A DNA stretch of 64,000 bases. Source: Holothuria scabra. Taxonomy: Eukaryota; Echinodermata; Holothuroidea; Aspidochirotida; Holothuriidae. Made by a program: the position numbers and the translations under genes. The number at the start of each line of letters is the position of its first letter. Positions within the stretch are counted from its first letter, which is position 1. Under the pieces are notes generated by a model that was not told the origin of the DNA, made no database searches, and saw only the letters and a list, made by a program, of their open reading frames with translations. Below are positions 40,501-48,100 of the stretch, piece by piece. The DNA is taken from assembly GCA_037179385.1 (NCBI GenBank), contig CM074179.1, positions 2,418,001 through 2,482,000 on the forward strand, in the 5' to 3' direction.

Positions 40501-41128
40501 TTTGGTGATCCAGGTCAGGTTGTTTCTTTGTTTTATTTGATCTGCCCATGTGGGAACTTGGCAACGCCCCAATGAAGGGGTATTAACGCCAAGCTGGTAA
40601 TGCCAGTCTCCTGAGACAAACTCACAGTTTAACGTCTATGATTTAGGGATAGTGGATAAACTACACCCAGAAATCTAGATGACAATTTTAATGTCTGAGC
40701 TAGGATTTGAACTCACACCCTCATGACTGGAAGACGCAGATCATTACCACCGTACCACTTGCTCCTACTAAGGACAGTGACTTAAACAACAAATGGCCGC
40801 AAACACACACAAACGAGAAAGGCACTCATTGCCAGGCCTTGCTTACATCTTTTTGGCTAGCTTAGCCATGTAAATAGTGGGCGAGGCTAGGCTGATACCA
40901 TATAGCCTAGGCCTAACGCCTGCAGCTAGTGCAAGGCTAGGCCAGGTACTGTAAGTGGTGGCCACTTCCCAATCCCAGTCACAGATCGTCCTAGCGTTAT
41001 ATAGTAGGCCTATATATAGTATAGCCTATATACTATTTATACTTTATAACGCTAGGACGACCTGTGGTCTAGCATACCTTGAGAATGTTGAGCTCACTTG
41101 AGTCATCTCCTTCCCTTTTAAAAGACAT
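21521..41128 (-). CDS. SCNM1: SCNM1, sodium channel modifier 1, minor-spliceosome zinc-finger protein
   Basis: Seven coding exons on minus join in phase: 41078-41128, 35852-35922, 34576-34664, 27300-27400, 24609-24730, 22700-23986 and 21521-21605; 1806 bp, 601 residues. It starts MSFKREGDDSSELNILK, then KKRRVEELLSRDIPDDEAH. A U1-type C2H2 finger follows (FACLVC...HRDGKRH), then EAPLLMRTQAAPRNALLRY. It ends SSGWVRDPSGRWVKDEDVEF plus an acidic tail, all hallmarks of SCNM1. SCNM1 is a component of the activated minor (U12) spliceosome. The human protein is about 230 residues; here one exon adds about 400 residues of Ser/Lys-rich disordered sequence. The family identity is firm; transcription of the whole long exon is inferred from its intact frame and phases. 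Confidence 0.94.
21671..22010 (+). repeat. Interspersed repeat C, copy 1
   Basis: It shares gatgagcctgagacttct, ggaatgaataaaaaaataaa and ataagacatttatgacag with an inverted copy at 58835-59155. Its class is unknown; possibly the 3' part of a retroelement. It lies in SCNM1 intron 6. Confidence 0.7.
22700..23986 (-). CDS. SCNM1: SCNM1 exon 6, strongly expanded
   Basis: Acceptor attttcag at 23987, donor AG|GTTTGT at 22699, 1287 bp in one open frame. It starts FKTKCSKTKGFFEYTRNYLT, then a long Ser/Lys/Glu/Asp-rich region with no domain I recognise, and ends SAERKQELQRHLELTR, the family's R(K/R)..L..HL.L(T/R)(S/R) helix before the GW motif. Reading on past the donor loses similarity, so the donor is preferred to the downstream stop at 22546. 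Confidence 0.88.
24609..24730 (-). CDS. SCNM1: SCNM1 exon 5
   Basis: Acceptor tgttttag, donor GA|GTGAGT, 122 bp. It encodes NSEAPLLMRTQAAPRNALLR then YAPYNPVSSGAQSGRNS. It matches the vertebrate EAPLLTQTR...ALHRAPHYN block. Confidence 0.95.
24995..26615 (+). pseudogene. Non-LTR retrotransposon (LINE) fragment: reverse-transcriptase end and zinc knuckle
   Basis: One frame runs from about 24995 to 26257 with two in-frame stops, at 25397-25399 and 25931-25933. The frame contains the polymerase motif LLYADDSIVLAET, then VDEYNYLGVTF and VLPVLLYGCETW, typical of LINE reverse-transcriptase C-terminal regions. It ends with a CxxC...H...C segment (CILCSQ, EFHYIFECPK). The 5' two-thirds (endonuclease and first RT blocks) are absent. 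The 3' end is near gaataaaactgaaactg. It is antisense to SCNM1, in intron 5/4. The clade is not assigned. Confidence 0.88.
26620..27299. other. SCNM1 intron 4, left part: nothing recognised
   Basis: Short frames at 26839-27147 have no protein motif I know. No repeat family seen elsewhere in the window occurs here. Confidence 0.5.
27300..27400 (-). CDS. SCNM1: SCNM1 exon 4
   Basis: Acceptor tttatacag, donor AAG|GTACCC, 101 bp. It encodes AEHFFQKKREFRQLVEKRRQ and a short polar tail, equivalent to the basic helix after the finger in vertebrate SCNM1. It enters in phase 1. Confidence 0.88.
27401..28730. other. SCNM1 intron 3, right part: nothing recognised
   Basis: AT-rich noncoding DNA. A 42-bp stretch at 28549-28590 has splice-like borders on minus but no conserved peptide, so it is not called an exon. 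Confidence 0.5.
28735..28930 (+). repeat. Interspersed repeat D, copy 1
   Basis: It shares taaggagtgtgg, tgctgttttatcaaact and cagtgatttgaggtg with a second copy in the same orientation at 44245-44415. No inverted ends were found. Class unknown. Confidence 0.7.
29256..29582 (+). repeat. tRNA-derived SINE, full length, with inserted retroelement tail
   Basis: The head actgcatggtcaagtggtt, the B-box-like gggagttccagtcctgg, the body and the tail ccatctaactaactt are present. The body is broken at 29442-29548 by about 105 bp that, read on minus, ends aataaatgaaatgaaat, like a retroelement 3' end. aatt flanks the insert on both sides. Confidence 0.85.
29824..29860 (-). other. Possible alternative first exon of SCNM1
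   Basis: ATG in the context cgacATGGCGGAG gives MAESRGFITLSN, then donor A|GTAAAA in phase 1. SCNM1 exon 4 enters in phase 1, so splicing to 27400 would keep the frame and make a form without the zinc finger. The phase match could be chance (1 in 3). Confidence 0.25.
30359..30409 (+). other. Possible first exon of an unknown plus-strand transcript
   Basis: acaagATGGCGTCTGC, a strong start context that overlaps a YY1-like motif, gives MASAKGHEECTILHNIT and ends at ACA|GTAAAA. No convincing next exon was found. The peptide is not recognised. Confidence 0.2.
30410..32870. other. SCNM1 intron 3, middle part
   Basis: Apart from the half-site ladder near 31895-32060 I see no named element. A TTAAAGGG-like start at about 31677 may be a further TTAA-type MITE with its other end lost. 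Confidence 0.4.
31895..31919. promoter_or_regulatory. Solo TGACCT half-site ladder (N3, N4)
   Basis: TGACCT at 31895, 31904 and 31914 is spaced by 3 and 4 bases (DR3 plus DR4 geometry). A TGACCTTTGACCC near-DR1 lies about 150 bp further on, at about 32060. The surrounding 31860-32230 resembles arrays A and B, so this is probably a diverged dispersed member of that repeat. Confidence 0.6.
32874..33693. mobile_element. Three piggyBac-like MITEs in tandem with a duplicated spacer
   Basis: Three elements each sit between TTAA sites: 32874-33012, 33098-33349 and 33435-33693. The left end is CCCTCTACCGTTG; the right end CAACAGTAAAGGG is its near inverse. The 85-bp spacers (33013-33097 and 33350-33434) are near identical, so element plus flank was copied as a unit. 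The first element has an internal deletion of about 115 bp. No transposase is present. Confidence 0.88.
33700..34575. other. SCNM1 intron 3, left edge next to exon 3
   Basis: Nothing gene-like is supported. It includes a long G-run at about 34078-34100. A 35-codon frame at 33725-33833 was considered and rejected. Confidence 0.45.
34576..34664 (-). CDS. SCNM1: SCNM1 exon 3, C2H2 zinc finger
   Basis: Acceptor catttacag, donor AAT|GTGAGC, 89 bp. It encodes FACLVCSHQPVLDTVEMLCV then HRDGKRHQQ. CxxC and HxxxxxH give a complete U1-like finger. Confidence 0.97.
34665..35482. other. SCNM1 intron 2: nothing recognised
   Basis: AT-rich noncoding DNA between exon 3 and the family B MITE. No repeat or RNA gene seen. 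Confidence 0.5.
35483..35740 (-). mobile_element. MITE family B, copy 2 (inverted)
   Basis: Reverse-strand relative of 15473-15776. It has cctctcactccaaac at one edge and shares caattgtctgaaattcatcc and ctgcattgtttgaatta. Confidence 0.72.
35852..35922 (-). CDS. SCNM1: SCNM1 exon 2
   Basis: Acceptor ttctttcag, donor AAG|GTATCA, 71 bp. It encodes KRRVEELLSRDIPDDEAHLM and RNG(R), just before the zinc finger. Confidence 0.96.
36755..37515. repeat. Half-site tandem array B, five units of about 155 bp
   Basis: Each unit has TGACCT, 4 bases, TGACCT, 1 base, TGACCT (DR4 overlapping DR1). Perfect DR1 copies are at 36942-36954, 37097-37109, 37253-37265 and 37409-37421; the first unit has one change. 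Units continue with accaaaaacaataggg, atctatataccaa and gaagatatcgtgtttacaag, clearly related to array A. It lies in SCNM1 intron 1. Confidence 0.93.
37516..37629. repeat. CA microsatellite and terminal hairpin of array B
   Basis: gtgtcacaaacacac leads into a long (CA)n tract. Then GATTCCTTGCC (37601-37611) and GGCAAGGAATC (37619-37629) form an 11-bp perfect stem with a 7-nt loop, followed by aaaaatga. It has the same layout as the end of array A. Confidence 0.85.
37630..38825 (+). pseudogene. BEL/Pao LTR-retrotransposon pol fragment (integrase region), decayed
   Basis: Pieces of the BEL/Pao integrase region in shifting frames: a FSTWIEAKRAIALC piece near 37710-37760, PIIIPKKCYIAELLVRYFHE near 38030-38090, FMAIQGPIRQLQ near 38130-38170, and the C-terminal LLPPPGNFES...YSRKRWRRVQHLLN and LPRNEWPMARVVET near 38430-38660. 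Stops, frameshifts and an internal deletion have broken it. Same strand as CNOT4, antisense to SCNM1. gag, protease and RT are missing. Confidence 0.88.
38826..39668 (+). mobile_element. Probable BEL/Pao 3' noncoding region and LTR
   Basis: It follows the end of the pol fragment directly. It is noncoding and rich in TG, with a direct duplication of a cacgtggcgtaggtagtgtct/cacatggcatggtagtgtct type. A second LTR was not found in the window, so the LTR edges are not defined. Confidence 0.45.
39669..40495. other. SCNM1 intron 1, unassigned part
   Basis: I see no gene, tandem repeat or inverted-repeat element here. Confidence 0.45.
40500..40775 (-). repeat. Second tRNA-like SINE family (minus orientation)
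   Basis: Read on minus, the edge near 40775 has ggagcaagtggtacggtgg and tgtgagttcaaatcctagc, like the A and B boxes of a tRNA-derived SINE. It is not related to the TAAC-tailed family. The 3' edge is uncertain. Confidence 0.55.
40980..41066. repeat. Inverted repeat next to the SCNM1 exon 1 donor
   Basis: The 22-nt arms cacagatcgtcctagcgtta(ta) at 40980-41001 and their near-perfect inverse at 41045-41066 (one mismatch) flank an AT-rich 43-nt centre with tatagcctata-type sequence. The arm nearest the exon ends 12 bases from the exon 1 boundary at 41078, so in the pre-mRNA the hairpin begins just after the 5' splice site. Confidence 0.85.
41078..41128 (-). CDS. SCNM1: SCNM1 coding exon 1
   Basis: ATG at 41126-41128 (minus), 17 codons MSFKREGDDSSELNILK, donor AAG|GTATGC. 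It matches the vertebrate N-terminus almost residue for residue, which fixes the start. Confidence 0.97.
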
Positions 41129-41540
41129 GGATTCGTTTTTGACTGTCTAATGTCAAATTTGAGGAAGAAAATATCAAATTTTGTTCTTGTATCGAATTTT
41201 CTATATTTCTGTTACTCCAGTCTTTTCAGATTACTGTTCTAAGGAGTAAGAGTTATTCTCCTCAGCTCGACATCTATATGTCACATGGTAACGTTGGCAC
41301 TAACGTTAGGAGTTAGAGGTACTATCGCTTATGCACCTTATGTGTAAGTACTAAGTGTAAATGTAACTGTAATGTAGCTGTCACAATTACTGTATCTCTT
41401 TGTTTACTTTCTATGGGGGCCGCCATCTTTATTACCCGTGATACAGTGTGAACATCCGGGTTCTTTTAAGTCGCGCCTGCGCTGTTTATGTCAATATCGC
41501 AATTGTAGCGGAACAGTTGTATGAGAACACCGAAAATTTC
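41129..41540. promoter_or_regulatory. Bidirectional SCNM1/CNOT4 promoter
   Basis: The SCNM1 start codon (41128, minus) and the likely CNOT4 first exon (ending 41540, plus) are about 400 bp apart, head to head. The gap holds a YY1-like GCCGCCATCTT at 41419-41429 and an NRF1-like CGCGCCTGCGC at 41472-41482, both common in TATA-less housekeeping promoters. The start points are not known. Confidence 0.7.
41460..41540 (+). other. CNOT4: CNOT4 noncoding first exon (5' UTR), left edge unknown
   Basis: The donor TTC|GTAAGC at 41541 follows the promoter motifs and is the best donor before the acceptor at 45005. The left edge is a guess from motif positions. No start codon in the CNOT4 frame. Confidence 0.45.
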
Positions 41541-42004
41541 GTAAGCTATGCCTTTCGTTTTCTGCGTTGAAAAATTGTCAAATTGTTGTATGATTTCGCT
41601 TGCTTCTTGTTAATTATATTTTATTTCCTGTCATTCCCCTATTATTTTGGAATAGCATACGTGTACGGGTAGGAATATTTCCAGTGTTTTCGTTATGTAG
41701 GCTACACTATAACCCTATGATAATTAACACTAGGCTCAACTTCATAGCAAAATTACAACCAACCGCAACGTTAGGCTAAGTAAACTTACCAGCTGTACAC
41801 TGTCTAGGCTAGTTGTAGTGTTGACAACTGCAGCTGCATGACTATATGTAATACAGTGAACACCAATTACAAATTATTTTGCAGATGCCATGAAGTACCC
41901 AGATTTTATAACCCTCCACACTGATATTTCTAGGCCTCCTTTGCCCTTCAACCCGCTAGGCCCCTAGCTATGTTATGTTATGACATATCCTAACGTTAGG
42001 CCTA

Positions 42005-42333
42005 CACTGTAAAAAAAAAAACTGCCCTTCAATCTAGAGCTTGGAATTTCAGCCCCTCTTGAATCCAGTGACAGTGTTGCCTGTTTCACCAATGTTGCCT
42101 GTTTTGCCAGATTTGCTTCTTAAATTCAGTTGAAAAATACTGCATTTAAGTGTCACTAAATTTAAGTGCCTTATTCCTCTTGAAATGACACCATGAGTTT
42201 TTTCCTTGATTTAAGAGAAATAGCACTTATTCTAAGAAGTTAAACACTTAATTCAAGTACCTTGACCTCTTGAAATGACACCATTAATCTAAGAGTTTTT
42301 ACTTAAATTAAGAGCTTTTTTGTTTTTACAGTG
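42005..42333. mobile_element. hAT-like MITE with CACTGTAAAAA ends
   Basis: cactgtaaaaa at 42005 and tttttacagtg ending at 42333 are inverted. The flanks are taggccta and taggctac, similar but not identical, in DNA full of TAGGCCTA words. Inside, ttgaaatgacaccat occurs twice. 329 bp, noncoding, CNOT4 intron 1. Confidence 0.72.
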
Positions 42334-42937
42334 TAGGCTACATTAGCCTAGGCCTACACAGTTTTTCTGGGTTAGGGCTTAGGCTAGCCTAGGCCTGTTA
42401 GTGTTAGCTTAAACTTAAACTGTGTCACAGTGCAGGAAGGTGTGAGGCCCTTGGCCTAAACAACATAGCATAGGCCTAAGTTAGACCTAAATAATGGTGA
42501 AGTCTTTTGACCCAGATGTCTAGCTCTATCATTAGGCTCTTTGTTTAATTGTTCCCCCCAAAAATACAGTTCGGTTGTTATGAAAGGCACTGTAATTTTA
42601 AGGGTTTTTCAGTTTCTTAAGTTACATGCAGCATGTTTTCCATTCTGCTTTGACACAGGCATAGGCCTGATACAATGTTGTTTTCTTCTGTGTAGCCTAC
42701 ATTTATCCGTAGTTCCATGCACAGCCTTATCCATTTCAACTCAGTAAGGGGCCTAGCGTATAATAATTTGGTATGATATGTTGTCCTGGGTTTGGCTTTA
42801 ATGCTTGTACTGTGCAAGTGTGCATGCGACTATAGAGTGTGCAAAGTTAGCTAGGCCTAGGCTAGGCTTAGTTACTGTATTATTTGTCCCAAATTTTCAA
42901 TGCCATGGCAGTAGGCTATGTGCAGTATTTCATACAT

Positions 42938-43347
42938 CAGAGCTTGATTTTCCTGGTTGTCCTTTTGTCCCGGACAACTTAAAATCCATACTGACACCCA
43001 AAAAATAAAAGGTGGTTGTCCGATGGTCAACTATTTTCCCAGTAAGAATTGAAAGGCTCATTGCTTTTTTCTGATTGAAGATTGTACTGCTGACTTGCCA
43101 AGTCCTTCCAACTTTTTCCATCATACAATATTTCAGACATGCATTTTTTTTTTTAATTCCTCAAACATCACATTTAATTTTTTTTAATTGAAAACCAATT
43201 ATACTGTACATGAATACACTCACTGTTTTGTTCAGTATGCAGTTGTGCAAAACTGTTTCGGACAACCAAATTTCCTTTTGGACAACCATAAATATTGAGT
43301 TGGTTGCCCCAAGGACAACCATTAATTTTTCTGAAAATCAGGGTCTG
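42938..43347. mobile_element. Possible hAT-like MITE with CAG ends
   Basis: cagagcttgattttc at the left and gaaaatcagggtctg at the right are imperfect inverted ends starting CAG. The ggttgtcc/ggacaacc words repeat inside in both orientations. No convincing target duplication. Confidence 0.45.
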
Positions 43348-44244
43348 CACATAGTCTGTAAACTTACACATACAACCTTCAGCCAACACTCTATGTTCTG
43401 GAGAAGACATATTGGTTACTAGGTATTGGAGCCAAACCTGTCCAGAGCTGACTTAAGGTTGAGAAATCCCCTGGCCAGCAGGGTCAGTAACTTCCCTATT
43501 TTACTATCACTATCAATTTTTGCCAACCCACTGTAAAATAATATATTTTTAATGTGTTTACCATGAAAGAAAAAACAGGAAGCATGTGGCAGCCCTTGAG
43601 AACTACTGTTCAAAGAGTATGTTGTTTTGCTTTTACAATTTCCTGCCTTTTTACTTGATATGTGTGTAGGGCAAGATGGACACTAATCACATGGAAGTAT
43701 TAATTTTCCTGTAAATATCCCAGTAATACTTGATCATCACTACAAGAAAGCATGAATTCAATTTTTTTCTACAAATAATTTGTGTTGTCAGACTTTCTCT
43801 GTATGTCCCAACAGTCATAGATTTAAAGTCAAAGTCCAAAAATCGAGAAAACTTATTATTTAAAACCTGCTATGTGCACTCCTAAATTGAACTGATACAC
43901 ATCACATATCAGGAGCTTGAAGAGCATCAAAACAAGTTTTTACATTACAGTCACATCTGATTTTCTCGCTTCTTATGCTGAGCTGGGAGTAACAAGATAG
44001 AAGAGTGTGACATCAAGTGGTTTAGAACAAGCTCCCCTTAATGTGCAAGATGTTATATATGTCTAAATTCCTATGCTGGGGTTCTTATATGTGTACGTAT
44101 TGTATGTAGTTAAGTAAGTTTGGATCTTGTCTTCATAAAATTGAAGCTTTGACCTTTTCTCACTATAAATGCAACCCTTACTCTCAATTTCAACATGATT
44201 TTGAGTCTTTTACGTTGACTACAAGTCTAAGATGGATATGCAGG

Positions 44245-44415
44245 CCTTGAGTTTTAAATTTTCCAGTTGGGTTATGAATCATACTCCTCAGGAAAGTAAG
44301 GAGTGTGGTAGGTGTTCTGTTTTATTAAACTTTAAATAGATTTATAAATATGAGCTCCCATCTTCATTGGGGTGTGCAAAAAGTAACTCCCCTTACAGTG
44401 ACTTGAGGTGGTAAG
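44245..44415 (+). repeat. Interspersed repeat D, copy 2
   Basis: Second copy of the family at 28735, same orientation: taaggagtgtggtaggtg, tgttttattaaact and cagtgacttgaggtg. It lies in CNOT4 intron 1. The rest of 43350-45005 shows nothing else named. Confidence 0.7.
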
Positions 44416-45005
44416 TTTCTTCCGCGACTTTATTTTTTGGCTGTCATTTGGTATCTTCTCATTCCCTATTGTTATGCCACTGCCCTATACAAACTGGTCA
44501 TTTGTACTATGACTTAAGTTTCTGATTCCTGCCCTCATAGTCAGCATTAAGTAACTTAAGGGTATGAACTAGCAATAGAGATTTATCTCTGACACAGTTC
44601 AACTGCTAGGTGAACAGTGTGTACATGCTGGTCAGCCCAACTGGAGTTATCTGGGTATGTGTTAAGTGTACACCATGATTTTGTTCAAGATGAATTAAAA
44701 ACTTAACTGGTAACATCAAAAGCGTTGAGCCACTGTAGCTATGTAACTTTATTTGTACATGCTGTTCTGTACAATACAAGCCAAATTTCCTTTGAATGCT
44801 GGAAATTCTCCAAAATAGGCCAGTGATTTCCCTGTGAGGTCAAATTGCTAGGAATATAGTCCATGATCTGACCCCTCCCTATGCCTACAGTAAGAGGTTC
44901 TCCCCAAGTTATTCAAACTAAGAAGACATTCATGTTAAAGTAGTGGTTAGATTTTATTAGAAACACATTGCAAATTTCCTCAATGTTTGTTTTTTTTTTT
45001 TGTAG

Positions 45006-45108
45006 AACTTTGCTTGGATCAAGCACTGCCAAGGAGTTCTGAGATTTAACTTTGAAGAGAAACTTGATCTCGTGACTTTATCCCTTGTGTCTCATTCTCT
45101 GAAACAAA
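45006..45108 (+). other. CNOT4: CNOT4 5' UTR part of exon 2
   Basis: A strong acceptor (long T-run then gtag) ends at 45005. 103 bases of UTR precede the start codon at 45109. Confidence 0.75.
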
Positions 45109-45156
45109 ATGCCAGACAAGATGCTTCCAGAGGCAGCAAGTGAAGACCCTGTTGAG
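45109..45156 (+). CDS. CNOT4: CNOT4 first coding exon
   Basis: MPDKMLPEAASEDPVE, donor GAG|GTAGAA. The start is chosen because the first ATG opens the frame that leads into the RING. A second ATG four codons later is also possible. Confidence 0.9.
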
Positions 45157-48100
45157 GTAGAATTTTGCTTTTGTTCAAAATTAAGTTTAGTGTTTATATT
45201 AGGTCATGCAGTTGTGTGCAAGCAGCATTTGTGTAAGAACACAATACTGGCTTACAAAAGTGGGAAATTTGGGTCTAAAGCATAAGATATGAATGATTAC
45301 TGATTTAATTGCTGGAATTTGTTGATAAATGTGTTAGGAAATGTCATCAAAATGTAAGGCAGATCAGGTTTGTTATACGACAAAATTTTGTATGTCACAA
45401 AAACTGGTTGTAATGTTTCGTTAGTTTCCTAAGACACCAAAGTAGAATTAGGTATTAAAAATAAAAGTTCAAAAGACTGAAATTGGTATAATTTATCTGT
45501 GAATTTGTTCATTATACAAGTTGCAGTGATATTAATATCTCTTGACTAAAGATCCTCACACCCTGCATTCTTGACCATGTATGCACCAAATCTAATGTTA
45601 GTTTCATAAGACACCATTTTGTCCCACTTTTGGTGTCCTTGAAACCAACTTTAGACTTGCATTTAAACTTTCCTGGTCAGTCACCCATTGTAAAGTGTTA
45701 GGGAAGAGTAGTTTATAAACATGTTAAATTTAGAAGTGTTCCAACATATTTATCAGCAATTCACATCAAATTACATTATTGATTAGATTTGTGGTGCATA
45801 AACAGATTTGGTGTATTTTTTGGTGTCTTCATAATTAACGTTAACATTTTGTAGCCATCCAATATAGAATACAAAAGGAAAGACAAACATGTTTAATGTA
45901 GAAGTATAGACCAGCATATCAACAAATCACAGCATCAAAAATGAATCATGGAATTACAAGTCACAGTCATATTTAAGCCCAACAAAAGTAAGGAATGTTA
46001 TGTTTTTATGACAGTGTTGTGTTCTTGCACATTTACTCAATTAAACTTTGTATGGATGACTAGGTGATTGTTGCAACTATTTTGAAAGGGAAATTTCACA
46101 ACATGAAGTAGAGATGTTTATGGCTAGTGGTATAGCATGGCGGTGTGTGGGTGAGGGTTGCCAGTGGTGTAGCAATGTGGTGTATGGGTGAGGGTTGCTA
46201 GTGGTATAGCATGGTGGTGTGTGGGTGAGGGTTGCTAGTGGTATAGCATGGTGGTGTGTGGGGGAGGGTCGCTAGTGGTATAGCATGGCGGTGTGTGGGT
46301 GAGGGTCGCTAGTGGTATAGCATGGCGGTGTGTGGGTGAGGGTCGCTAGTGGTATAGCATGGTGGTGTGTGGGTGAGTGGTTGCTAGTGGTATAGCATGG
46401 TGGTGTGTGGGTGAGGGTTGCTAGTGGTATAGCATGTTGGTGTGTGGGTGAACCTATGTAAAGTCCTCTCCATGAGAGGTAGGGGATGCAAACTTTGTGA
46501 GGATTTTATTAAATTTTGCTTTGATGGAACAAGAAATGAGCATGTTATCTTGTGTAAGATCCAATTATAAATTTTGCATAATACAGTTTAAGAGGCAATA
46601 ATGTTGAGTTACTTGACTGCATCTGGAGTACTTGAATGATACATCTGTTGTACTTAATTTCACTAAATGACATCTGTGCTTCATTTCAACAGTGCCCATT
46701 GTGTATGGAAACGCTTGAAATCGATGATGTGAATTTTTTCCCATGCACCTGCGGATATCAGGTAAGATGTCATACATAGGAGGTACAGTTTATGCATAAG
46801 TCTTCAACAGAAACAATTATTCAATGGCTAGGGCCATCTTATTGTAGCATAAGTTAATTCTTAAGTAAAGAGTCTTACCTTCTTGCTCAAGATAGAAGAT
46901 TGGCTGTTTTATGTGCAATCATTGGAAACTGATAATTTAGCCTTGCCCAATACTTGAGCAACTTGAGGGATTGTTCCCCACACTTTATTTAAGATGTTTG
47001 TGATAGTTGCACAGTGCAGCCCCTATTAGAGGTTACAGCTCTAAAATTTAGAACTAACATTTTTTTTTAGTGTTTGATGAGCGCTGTAGATGTCAGATGG
47101 CACATTTGTTTCAATCAAATTTCAAATTTTTTTCAATGTGTATCGCACATTTTAATATCATCTCCTTAAACACTAATCTACAATCTTGCTTTTCACAGAT
47201 TTGTAGGTTCTGCTGGCATCGTATAAGAACAGATGAAAATGGTCTGTGTCCAGCCTGTAGGAAAGCATATCCAGAATGCCCAGCAGACTTCAAGCCACTT
47301 TCAGAGGAAGAGTAAGGGATTTTTGCAAGTTTTACATTCTCGTAAACAAGCTTAAACAGCCTCCCTTCCTTTATTAGAAAGTATGCGATGGGGAGGTGCC
47401 TCTTTCTAGGTCAGTCTGGGGTGAAAGAGCTTTCCTCTTCCCCTTACAGAAAAAACAAGAAAGACAAACCTGCGCTCAAATGACTGCTGTTTATAATGTT
47501 CATTTTCACATGGCAGTGTTATTAAATTGTCAATGCTTATCTCATAAAAAGAGGTTATATGTTTATCTGAAATTTGTTAGTCTCAAACAGATTTATTCCT
47601 TGTTACCTAGTGACATAAAAATCATTCTCTTTTATTCAACTTTTATTGAATTTCTTTGTGTTTAGGTTTTTTATTGTCTTGTTCATATATCTAGTATAAA
47701 AAGGTATAGATCTATGGTTTTAAAGGACAACAAGTTAAGGGGGGGATAGTTTAGAAAGCAAGGTCAAAGTGTCAAAAATTTTGGTTATGAGTTAACCCTA
47801 ATGACAGAGGAATGGAGTTTGTATATTAAAATATCATTTTTGGTGTTGGTGATATTTGCAGGTTACAACGGATAAAGACAGAAAAAAGACAGAAAGATAT
47901 GCAGAGAAAACAGAAAATTACAGAGAACAGAAAACACCTGGCAAGCGTAAGGTAAGGGACAAAGAGCTCAGAAGTGTTAGGTGATGGAAGAATCTTCTTG
48001 GGAAGTGTTGGTCAACAGGGCCAGTTATAACTGCTGGTGTAAGGCAAATGAGCAGAGAAAAGTGCTTACAGGGCTTACAGAAATATTCATTTACCAGAAC

